From NCBI GenBank assembly GCA_034086985.1, contig JAXDZG010000021.1:127950-191949 (forward strand): a stretch of DNA of 64,000 nt, given 5' to 3'. The notes under the pieces are model-generated. The model searched no databases and was not told the DNA's origin. It was given only the letters and a program-made list of their open reading frames with translations. The stretch comes from Phascolarctobacterium_A sp034086985 (GTDB lineage: Bacteria > Bacillota > Negativicutes > Acidaminococcales > Acidaminococcaceae). Each line of letters opens with the position of its first letter. Position 1 is the stretch's first letter. Below, piece by piece: positions 45,301 through 51,544 of the stretch. A program made the position numbers and the translations under genes.

Positions 45301-45451
45301 CTAGCAGCTTATACAATTGCTGCATATCGCAAAAGTCCTGCAGCGTCAGCTCTTCCTTGCCTTCTGTAACAGCAGCTTGCTCCTTAGCCAGATGCTTGTT
45401 AGCAGGTTGCTGTGCAATTTCTGTTGTTAAAATGGACTCTTCCTTCATCAT
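42398..45451 (-). CDS. Soluble hybrid histidine kinase: PocR-like, three PAS-like repeats, receiver
   Basis: A 1017-residue sensor with no membrane helix. Domain order: PocR-like sensory domain (about residues 35-195, with several Cys); three tandem PAS-like repeats of about 126 residues (211-338, 356-481, 499-624), each starting with an I-L/T-x-x-L-Y-x-x-N-L pattern and ending with NILGRD(V/I)T; HisKA with H652 in NMSHDIRTPMNA; ATPase domain (N-box near 769, DTGIGIS near 803-809); and a receiver with phospho-acceptor D948. The ligand is unknown; PocR domains are thought to bind small metabolites such as hydrocarbon derivatives. No separate regulator gene is adjacent. A GGGAG site precedes the start. 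Confidence 0.88.
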   Translation of the reverse strand: MMKEESILTTEIAQQPANKHLAKEQAAVTEGKEELTLQDFCDMQQLYKLLDNWSKSSGMSAVIVDNHGQRISQSFGMTELCQMVKNSPQGDANCANKMKSAIKGFYICPMGFSDFAVPIVLPNGQILGKVLAGQALSMDQSDEEVLKNALKIGLDEQKVRAALRNVKRKTAKEMEGSYELLKEMLHFFVEKNYSVWQAQSELLKAPAKKDKILSHITQLLYGYNLTVNLTSNAYTLITGTGMERTLEEYKKHGYTNELQEFQTSIVHPAYIKKFNKLIDFEALKNDPEANGFIGSLEYPVLYPGDTEYEWHEMNVFVDTDEDGNRVANILGRDVTDAHNAEEKNAQELRAAASKNQILSEITQMLYSYNLTLNLRTGKYSMIIGTGMTKFMEVFKSTDDYETAYNQKLRYLDPDSVAQFAALASIDALRARSNSHGFIGSLDYGAIIDNGEEWHEINIFMSTNEKGEPIANILGRDITESHKRQEQRENQQRAAVARDQLLSGITKMLYSFNLSVNLESWRYSLITGTGEPETVSLMQETDDYVLLYAKLFKFVTDEYKDAYQNLISVQALQQRLHASGYAGSITCRVLINGSYQWHEVNLFIGTNEAGEPVANILGRDVTEAHDKAETMAQLEIANRASAAKSAFLFNMSHDIRTPMNAIIGFTELLEQHLDNRELSRNYIGKIKTANDFLLSLINNVLEMARIESGMTTLEESCCNVHSFNDSFYSLFEPQLKEKHLEHTRVENVEHANVICDAVKLREVLFNVFSNAVKYTPAGGKISMQVEELPTDEPGCSLYRTTIEDTGIGISKEFLPHIFEEFTREHSSTESKIHGTGLGMPIVKKLVELMHGTIEVESTLGKGTKITIVLPHRWAEPQQVAVQKASVQPKAGQFKGKRILLAEDNELNSEIATAILQGMGFDVELAVDGEQCVDMLQKQPDGYYDLILMDIQMPKMNGYEATKIIRQLDNKAKADIIILAVTANAFEEDRRNALQAGMNGHIAKPIKVDVLANTLAELF

Positions 45452-45605
45452 TAACGCTCCCCGAAAATAAGGTTTTTGTAAGTCATACTGGCAGAAAATG
45501 CCTTATATTTAGAAAAGCATTAATCAAATATATTATTCATATTTAGTGATAAAACATGAATTTTTGAATCGCTTTCTAGTTTGCTTACATCATAATGATA
45601 CTTTT

Positions 45606-45634
45606 ATTATAGCATTTTAGTGCTTTTAGTACAA
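45606..45634 (-). promoter_or_regulatory. Promoter of the PocR-PAS kinase gene
   Basis: Read on the minus strand: TTGTAC (45634-45629) and TATAAT (45611-45606), spacer 17 bases, with an extended TGC before the -10. The other parts of the 45452-45819 gap are A/T-rich and hold only this and the next promoter. Confidence 0.65.
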
Positions 45635-45754
45635 CTAGTTTTTTGTGGTGGTGTTTTTATCGGTTGCGTCAAGCTTATTCCTTGATAAATAAATATTATG
45701 CTGTACAGGCAGGATTGCCGATGTAGATTAAGCTGCCAGCGGAGGTGTTTGCGC

Positions 45755-45782
45755 TTGCAAAAGGCACTGTAGTGAGTATAAT
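45755..45782 (+). promoter_or_regulatory. Promoter of the GNAT gene
   Basis: TTGCAA at 45755-45760 and TATAAT at 45777-45782, spacer 16 bases, placed correctly for the TTG start at 45820. Confidence 0.6.
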
Positions 45783-45819
45783 AAGAGTAATAGCTTTATT
45801 GATAGAGGGGGCATGGAAA

Positions 45820-46311
45820 TTGTATATTCGCACGGCGACTATAGATGACTTAGATAGAGTGGCACAGGTGGAAGCAGAGTGCTTTTTGCCGGCGGAGGCT
45901 GCTACAAAGGAGGCCTTTGTGGGGCGCCTGCAGCATTATGGTGACCACTTTTGGCTGCTTTTTGAGGATGAGAGCGAAGGTAAGCTTATCGGCTTTGTGG
46001 ATGGCTTCGTTACTGACGAAGCAGATTTGACGGACGAAATGTATGAAAAGGCTGAGCTGCACGACGAAAAGGGCGCTTGGCAGATGATTTTTGGCCTTAA
46101 TACCCTGCCGGAATATCGCTGCAAAGGCTATGCAGGCCTTTTGGTGGAGCAGGTCATCAAGGCTGCTAAGGAGCAGGGCCGCAAGGGCGTGGTACTCACC
46201 TGCAAGGACAAGCTGGTCCATTACTACGCTAAATTTGGCTTTGTGGATGAGGGCATCTCCGGCTCCACCCATGGCAATGTAGTTTGGCACCAGATGCGAG
46301 TAAGGTTTTGA
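45820..46311 (+). CDS. GNAT-family N-acetyltransferase
   Basis: A 163-residue GNAT-fold enzyme that would transfer an acetyl group from acetyl-CoA. The N-terminal IRTATIDDLDRVAQVEAECF, the beta-4 segment and the acetyl-CoA loop near LPEYRCKGYAGLLVEQVI are typical, and the C-terminal HYYAKFGF stretch ends the fold. The TTG at 45820 is chosen because AGAGGGGG lies eight bases upstream, a promoter lies just above it, and the family's N-terminus follows; longer in-frame versions overlap the promoter. Acceptor substrate unknown. Confidence 0.85.
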   Translation: MYIRTATIDDLDRVAQVEAECFLPAEAATKEAFVGRLQHYGDHFWLLFEDESEGKLIGFVDGFVTDEADLTDEMYEKAELHDEKGAWQMIFGLNTLPEYRCKGYAGLLVEQVIKAAKEQGRKGVVLTCKDKLVHYYAKFGFVDEGISGSTHGNVVWHQMRVRF

Positions 46312-46337
46312 GAATCTAATATTAGGAGGATTTCCTT

Positions 46338-47954
46338 ATGAACTTCAAATTTAACGGACAAGAATATCCCTACACCTCCCGCCGCCGTGTTATTTACGGG
46401 CGGCGGGGTATGGTCTGCACCAGCCAGCCCCTGTCGGCGCAGGCAGGCCTCTCCATGCTGCAGCAAGGCGGCAACGCCATCGATGCCGCCATCGCTACAG
46501 CAATTTGCCAGACGATTGTGGAGCCCACTAATACGGGCCTAGGCAGCGACTGCTTCGCCCTCGTATGGGTCAAGGATAAGCTCTATGGCTTGAACGGTAG
46601 CGGCTATGCTCCGACTAACCTTACGGCGGAAGCAGCCCGCGCCGCGGGCTGCACCGACAAAATCCCCTTCTTTGGCTGGGTCGCCATGACCATCCCCGGC
46701 GCCGTCGGCGCCTGGGCTGAGCTGCACAAGCGCTTCGGCCGTCTGCCCTTCGCCAAGCTCTTCGAGCCCGCCATCGATTATGCGCGCAACGGGTTCCCCG
46801 TTTCGCCCATCGTGGCTCGCTTTTTGCAGGCCGGCCTGGAGAAGTTCCTTCCCTATAAGGATAATCCTGCCATGAAGCACTGGTTCGACACCTTTACCCC
46901 TGGCGGTCACGTTCCTAAAACTGGGGAGCTCATGAAGCTGCCGGACCACGCCAAAACGCTGCGCCTTTTGGCGGATAGCTATTGCGAAAGCCTCTACCGC
47001 GGTGAATTAGCTGAGAAAATCGTCGAGTTTAGCAACGCCACCGGTGGCTATCTTACTAAGGAAGATTTGGCTGACTACTATCCCGAATGGCAGGAGCCTA
47101 TTCACATTAACTATCGCGGCTATGACGTATGGGAAATGCCTCCTAACGGCCACGGCATCACCGCTTTAATGGCGCTGAATATCCTCAAGGGCTTCGAATT
47201 CCCTGAGAAGAACTGTGGTGAGACCTATCACAAGCAAATCGAGGCTATGAAGCTGGCCTTTGCGGACGGCATGAAATATATAGCTGACCCGCGCTACATG
47301 CGCACGAAGGTGGAAGAGCTGCTCAGCGAGGAGTACACAGCTGAGCGCCGTGCTTTAATTGGCGAAAAGGCATTGGAGCCTGTTCCTGGCACACCCTTCT
47401 GCGGCGGTACGGTATACCTGAATTCCGCCGATGACGAGGGCAATATGGTGTCCTTTATTCAGAGCAATTATAAGGATTTTGGCAGCGGCATTGTGCTGCC
47501 TGGCTACGGCTTGAATTTGAACTGCCGTGCCGCAGGCTTTAGTCTGGACCCGGAAAGCGACGACTTTTTACTGCCTCGCAAGAAGCCTTACCATACCATC
47601 ATTCCTGGCTTCCTCACCAAGGATGGCAAGGCTGTGGGTCCCTTCGGCGTGATGGGTGCTTACATGCAGCCCCAGGGCCATGTGCAGGTGGTTATGAATA
47701 CAGTGGATTTTTTGCTCAATCCTCAGGCAAGCCTGGATGCGCCCCGTTGGCAGTGGATTGAGGGCAAGAAGATTTGGCTGGAGGATAGAGTGCCCGCAGA
47801 GATTATCGAGGATTTGCGCCGTCGTGGCCACGAAATAACTGTGAAGGACGACTATACCAGCTTCGGTCGCGGTGAAATCATCTGGCGTGATGACAACGGC
47901 ATCTTAGCAGGTGCTACCGAGCCTCGTGCTGATGGTACTGTGGCTGCATGGTAA
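46338..47954 (+). CDS. Gamma-glutamyltransferase-family enzyme
   Basis: A 538-residue Ntn-hydrolase of the GGT family. The likely autoprocessing nucleophile is T358 in CGGTVYLNSADDEGNMVSFIQSNY, and the large-subunit region has NAIDAAIATAICQTIVEPTNTGLGSDCFALVW. It lacks a signal peptide, unlike classical periplasmic GGT, so it is probably cytoplasmic; such members include acylases and gamma-glutamyl peptide hydrolases. Substrate undecided. AGGAGG precedes the ATG. It starts 26 bases after the GNAT gene and likely shares its transcript. Confidence 0.88.
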   Translation: MNFKFNGQEYPYTSRRRVIYGRRGMVCTSQPLSAQAGLSMLQQGGNAIDAAIATAICQTIVEPTNTGLGSDCFALVWVKDKLYGLNGSGYAPTNLTAEAARAAGCTDKIPFFGWVAMTIPGAVGAWAELHKRFGRLPFAKLFEPAIDYARNGFPVSPIVARFLQAGLEKFLPYKDNPAMKHWFDTFTPGGHVPKTGELMKLPDHAKTLRLLADSYCESLYRGELAEKIVEFSNATGGYLTKEDLADYYPEWQEPIHINYRGYDVWEMPPNGHGITALMALNILKGFEFPEKNCGETYHKQIEAMKLAFADGMKYIADPRYMRTKVEELLSEEYTAERRALIGEKALEPVPGTPFCGGTVYLNSADDEGNMVSFIQSNYKDFGSGIVLPGYGLNLNCRAAGFSLDPESDDFLLPRKKPYHTIIPGFLTKDGKAVGPFGVMGAYMQPQGHVQVVMNTVDFLLNPQASLDAPRWQWIEGKKIWLEDRVPAEIIEDLRRRGHEITVKDDYTSFGRGEIIWRDDNGILAGATEPRADGTVAAW

Positions 47955-47961
47955 ACAACAA

Positions 47962-47996
47962 GAACATTTGTTTCCTACCGCGTTTCGCGGTAGGAG
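47962..47996 (+). repeat. Repeated GC-rich hairpin, copy 2
   Basis: A perfect 10-bp stem (47973-47982 with 47986-47995) with a three-base loop, preceded by the same ACAT-TTGTTTCC lead as the hairpin after guaA. There is no T-run, so termination is uncertain. Confidence 0.6.
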
Positions 47997-48085
47997 CCTA
48001 AATCGAACCGATTGTACACTGTGAAAATGCAAAAAATTAACAAAAAGAAGTACCTATCTTGCGAGGAAATTTTCTTATGAGGATT

Positions 48086-48114
48086 TTGCGTCCCTATAAT
48101 TTTTATGATACAAT
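48086..48114 (+). promoter_or_regulatory. RNase G gene promoter
   Basis: TTGCGT at 48086-48091 and TACAAT at 48109-48114, spacer 17 bases. Confidence 0.55.
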
Positions 48115-48217
48115 ATAGTATCACAATAAAAGTAAGGACTGCTGATGCTGGCTTAGGAAGTGAATGCGTGAGCTTGCAAGGTCAGGCTGTAGCAGTTTTT
48201 ATATAGGAGCACAAAAA

Positions 48218-49633
48218 GTGACAGCAAAAATAATTATCGGAGCAAGTGCGGATGAAACGCGCATGGGCCTAGTGGAAAACGGGAAGCTCATGGAATATTT
48301 GGTGGAGCGCAATGCCGAGCAGCACCTGGTGGGCAGCATCTTTAAGGGACGCGTCTGCAACGTGGTGCGAGGCATTCAAGCGGCTTTTGTGGATATCGGT
48401 CTTGAGCAAAACGCCTTTCTCTACTTGGGCGAGGCTATGGACGTGACCGAGGGCCAGAACATCATCGTGCAAATTTCTAAGGATGCCCGTGGGACAAAGG
48501 GTCCCACGGCTACTAGGGAGCTCACCCTGCCGGGGCGCTACGCAGTGCTGCTGCCCCAGGCGGACTATGTGGGGATTTCCCGTAAGATTTCCGAGAAAAG
48601 TGAAAAGGAACGCTTAAACAAAATCTATAACGCAGTGCGCCCCGAGGGCATGGGTGTGGTAGTGCGCACTGCCGCCGCCGGCGTCAGCGAGGAGCTGCTG
48701 GCTGAGGATGTTGCCGAGCTTGCCGCCGCATGGGGGGTGCTGCAGGCCCGCCAGCGGGTGGCCAAGGCACCCTGCCTGCTCAGGCGGGAGCTGGATTTGC
48801 CCGTGCGCATTGTGCGCGACTACCTGCGACCGGGTCTGGAGGAAATCGTCATCGACGATTTGACGACCTATAAGCGGGTGGAGGAGCTTTTGCAGCAGCT
48901 GCCCCAGGCAAAGAATATTCGCTTTACTCTGTATCAAGGCCTAGAGGATATTTTTACTTATAACAAGCAGCAGGAGGCTGTAGCCAGCATCTCGGATAAG
49001 CAGGTCTCTTTGCCCAGCGGAGGCTATTTAGTCATCGACTATACCGAGGCTATGACCGTCATCGACGTCAATAGTGGCAAATTCAGTGGTCGCGAAAATT
49101 TAGAGGAGACCATTATGCAGATTAATCGGGAGGCGGCGGTGGAAATCGCCCGCCAGCTGCGCCTCAGGGATATCGGTGGCATCATTGTGGTAGATTTTAT
49201 CGATATGCATACGGAAGCACACAAAAAGGAAATTTTGAACGTGCTGCACGAGGCATTGGCCGGGGATAAAATGCATCCCAAGGTGCAGGATATTACGGTG
49301 TTGAACCTTGTGGAGATCACCCGTAAGAAGTCTCGTCAGAACCTATCCAGTGTGCTCTATGCGCCCTGTCCCGTGTGTGACGGTAGCGGAAGAGTGCAGA
49401 GCCGCGAAACCTTAGCCTTGGAAGTAAAGCGCCGTCTGCGCGCACTCTTAAAGCGCCGCGGCAGTGCCAAGAATTTGCTTATCGTGGCTAATCCGTGGCT
49501 GGCCCAGTGGCTTTTGGCCAAGGATATCAAGGCTTGGGAGCGGGAGCTGGCCTGCTCCTTAAAGGTGGAAAGCGATGCCAGCCTCCACATCGAAAGTTTT
49601 ATGATTTTAGATAATACTGGTGTTGACAAATAA
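48218..49633 (+). CDS. rng: Ribonuclease G/E family endoribonuclease
   Basis: A 471-residue RNase G-type enzyme for rRNA and mRNA processing. An N-terminal S1 domain (about residues 35-130), an RNase H-like and DNase I-like catalytic region with metal-binding Asp residues in MTVIDVNSGKF and GGIIVVDFIDM, and a zinc-link CPVCDGSG near residue 390 are visible. There is no long C-terminal scaffold, so it is RNase G-like rather than RNase E-like. The GTG at 48218 follows TAGGAG by eight bases; a longer frame upstream has no homology. It precedes rplU as in many bacteria. Confidence 0.93.
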   Translation: MTAKIIIGASADETRMGLVENGKLMEYLVERNAEQHLVGSIFKGRVCNVVRGIQAAFVDIGLEQNAFLYLGEAMDVTEGQNIIVQISKDARGTKGPTATRELTLPGRYAVLLPQADYVGISRKISEKSEKERLNKIYNAVRPEGMGVVVRTAAAGVSEELLAEDVAELAAAWGVLQARQRVAKAPCLLRRELDLPVRIVRDYLRPGLEEIVIDDLTTYKRVEELLQQLPQAKNIRFTLYQGLEDIFTYNKQQEAVASISDKQVSLPSGGYLVIDYTEAMTVIDVNSGKFSGRENLEETIMQINREAAVEIARQLRLRDIGGIIVVDFIDMHTEAHKKEILNVLHEALAGDKMHPKVQDITVLNLVEITRKKSRQNLSSVLYAPCPVCDGSGRVQSRETLALEVKRRLRALLKRRGSAKNLLIVANPWLAQWLLAKDIKAWERELACSLKVESDASLHIESFMILDNTGVDK

Positions 49634-49651
49634 GGCCAGTATTGGTAAAAT
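49623..49651 (+). promoter_or_regulatory. rplU operon promoter
   Basis: TTGACA at 49623-49628 and TAAAAT at 49646-49651, spacer 17 bases. The -35 element lies inside the last codons of rng. Confidence 0.8.
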
Positions 49652-49659
49652 ATACCAGT

Positions 49660-49767
49660 ATGGACTGTTTTAGTCCGTCCCCAACCGCGCAGAGAGGTCT
49701 GAAAATCCTGCTGCGAAGCAGTGGGTACCGTATTTGGCGAGTCTATCATTAAGGGAGGTGCAAATAG
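49660..49767 (+). promoter_or_regulatory. Probable L21 leader RNA
   Basis: The 100-base leader before rplU contains a hairpin at 49708-49721 and conserved-looking stretches around GCAGAGAGGTC. Its position and make-up fit the autoregulatory L21 leader known from Firmicutes; the assignment rests on context and memory, not a model search. Confidence 0.5.
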
Positions 49768-50079
49768 ATGTACGCAATTATCAAAACCGGCGGCAAACAA
49801 TACCGTGTTAGCGAAGGCGAAACCCTGCAAGTTGAAAAACTGAACGCAGAAGTTGGCGCTGAAGTTGTTTTTGAAGAAGTTCTGACCGTTGTTAACGACG
49901 CTGACGTTAAGATTGGCAAGCCCGTAGTTGAAGGCGCTAAGGTTGTTGCTAAAGTTGTAGAACATGGCAAAGCTGACAAGATTTTCGTTTTCAAATACAA
50001 AGCTAAATCCAACTATCGTAAACGTCAAGGTCATCGTCAACCGTTCACTGCTGTTGAAATCGTTTCCATCAACGCTTAA
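49768..50079 (+). CDS. rplU: 50S ribosomal protein L21
   Basis: A 103-residue L21 with the family start MYAIIKTGGKQYRV and the C-terminal RKRQGHRQPFT segment that contacts 23S rRNA. Strong AGGGAGGTG site before the ATG. First gene of the rplU-prp-rpmA operon. Confidence 0.98.
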   Translation: MYAIIKTGGKQYRVSEGETLQVEKLNAEVGAEVVFEEVLTVVNDADVKIGKPVVEGAKVVAKVVEHGKADKIFVFKYKAKSNYRKRQGHRQPFTAVEIVSINA

Positions 50080-50084
50080 TAGCA

Positions 50085-50411
50085 ATGGTACAGGTGGATA
50101 TATTCAAGGATAAGCAGGGTATGATAACTGGCTACAAGGTCAGTGGTCATGCGGGCTATGCTGAAGAGGGCATGGACATCATTTGTAGTGCTGTTTCTGC
50201 CTTAACACAGGCGCCGTTGCTTGGCTTGGAGAGACATTTGAAACTCAAGCCGTCCTACAACGTCAATCAGGAGGACGGAATTCTAGAGGTAGCATTGAAC
50301 AGTGCTCCTACAGACCTGACCCAGGCGATTTTCCAGACCATGTTTTATGGAGTGGAGTCCATCGCACGTCAGTGTCCGCAATATGTTCGCATCCAAGAAC
50401 ATAGGAGGTGA
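50085..50411 (+). CDS. prp: Ribosomal-processing cysteine protease Prp
   Basis: A 108-residue Prp (YsxB) protease, which removes the N-terminal extension of L27. The catalytic His and Cys lie in SGHAGYAEEGMDIICSAVSAL (H22 and C34). It begins five bases after rplU without a strong ribosome site of its own, suggesting translational coupling, and sits directly before its substrate gene, rpmA. Confidence 0.92.
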   Translation: MVQVDIFKDKQGMITGYKVSGHAGYAEEGMDIICSAVSALTQAPLLGLERHLKLKPSYNVNQEDGILEVALNSAPTDLTQAIFQTMFYGVESIARQCPQYVRIQEHRR

Positions 50412-50416
50412 AAGTA

Positions 50417-50707
50417 ATGTTTGAAATTATTCTGCAATTACATGCACATAAAAAAGGTACCGGTAGCTCCCACAACGGTCGTGACTCTAACGCACAACGT
50501 TTGGGCACCAAGGCTCATGACAGCCAATTGGTAACCGCTGGCAGCATCATCGTTCGTCAACGTGGTACCAAATTCCATCCCGGCAACAATGTTGGCATGG
50601 GTAAGGACTACACCATTTTCGCTACTATCGAAGGTCGCGTTAAATTTGAACGCAAGGGCCGCGACAAGCGTCAAATCAGTGTATATCCCGTAGAAGAAGC
50701 TATGTAA
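50417..50707 (+). CDS. rpmA: 50S ribosomal protein L27 with Prp-type N-terminal extension
   Basis: A 96-residue L27. The mature start AHKKGTGSSHNGRDSNAQRLG is preceded by a nine-residue extension MFEIILQLH that Prp would remove. In the classical motif the residues before the cut are Leu-Gln-Phe-Phe; here they are Leu-Gln-Leu-His, so the site is altered. The ATG at 50417 is eight bases after AGGAGG; a GTG at 50408 overlaps that site. Confidence 0.96.
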   Translation: MFEIILQLHAHKKGTGSSHNGRDSNAQRLGTKAHDSQLVTAGSIIVRQRGTKFHPGNNVGMGKDYTIFATIEGRVKFERKGRDKRQISVYPVEEAM

Positions 50708-50715
50708 TAAAAACT

Positions 50716-50741
50716 CCCGCATCGCAAGGTGCGGGTTTTTT
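50716..50741 (+). terminator. Terminator after rpmA
   Basis: A 6-bp GC stem (50716-50721 with 50730-50735) and six Ts. Confidence 0.85.
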
Positions 50742-50854
50742 ATTGCAAAAAACTGCACAAGCTGTGGGAATGTGGTATACTTGAGCTAGCAAAGCAGGCA
50801 CCTTTGTGGCAAGGCTGCTTTTGCGTGGAATTAGTTCGTAAGGAGTTGTTAAAA

Positions 50855-51322
50855 ATGTTAGCAGTTGGCACTCAAGCACCGGCCTTTACTTTGCCGGATA
50901 AAGATGGTAATAACGTAAGCTTAAGCGATTTTCTTGGTAAAAAAGTAGTCCTGTATTTTTATCCTAAGGATTCCACTCCTGGCTGCACCCGCCAGGCTCA
51001 GGCCTTTCGTGATGCCTTTACCAAATTTGTAGAAGCTGGTGCGGTGATTATTGGCATCAGCAAGGATAGTGTCAAATCCCATTTGAATTTTGCAACCAAG
51101 CAGGAGCTCCCCTTTATCCTCTTGTCCGACACAGAGCATACTGTATTAGAAGCCTATGAGGTATGGCAGGAAAAGAAGCTGTATGGCAAGGTAAGCATGG
51201 GTGTAGTGCGCTCTGTTTACGTGATTGATGAAGAGGGCAAAATTGCTGCCGCTTGGACTAAGGTAAAGCCTGAGCAGAGCGCAGTGGATGCACTGGAATT
51301 TGTGTGCAGTTGCTCTAAATAA
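50855..51322 (+). CDS. Peroxiredoxin, BCP/AhpC-TSA type
   Basis: A 155-residue thiol peroxidase of the BCP group. The peroxidatic Cys lies in DSTPGCTRQAQAFRD (C44 region). The resolving Cys usually five residues later (PGCTxExCxFRD) is Gln here, so the standard intrahelical disulfide cannot form. Two Cys near the C-terminus (FVCSCSK) might substitute. ATG 50855 follows AAGGAG by ten bases and gives the normal family N-terminus. Confidence 0.92.
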   Translation: MLAVGTQAPAFTLPDKDGNNVSLSDFLGKKVVLYFYPKDSTPGCTRQAQAFRDAFTKFVEAGAVIIGISKDSVKSHLNFATKQELPFILLSDTEHTVLEAYEVWQEKKLYGKVSMGVVRSVYVIDEEGKIAAAWTKVKPEQSAVDALEFVCSCSK

Positions 51323-51357
51323 GAGAAGCAAAGCATTGGCTAAATTAATATAGTACT

Positions 51358-51395
51358 AAGGGAGCGGAAAATATTTTTCTGCTCCTTTATTTTTG
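51358..51395 (+). terminator. Terminator after the peroxiredoxin gene
   Basis: A 14-bp stem with wobble pairs (51358-51371 with 51374-51387) followed by a T-rich tail. Confidence 0.78.
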
Positions 51396-51403
51396 CTAAA
51401 AAC

Positions 51404-51433
51404 TTGCCTTGAGAAAGGAATTTATGTTATACT
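51404..51433 (+). promoter_or_regulatory. Promoter of the EvgS-like kinase gene
   Basis: TTGCCT at 51404-51409 and TATACT at 51428-51433, spacer 18 bases, giving a leader of about 105 bases. Confidence 0.5.
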
Positions 51434-51544
51434 AAAAACAAGATGATTAGAGCTTTAATAGATAAAACTTTAATCAGGATTGTTTATTATAATGAAAAAT
51501 GTTTATGATTTATTAGGGAAGTTTTTACAGAGAAAGATGAAGCG

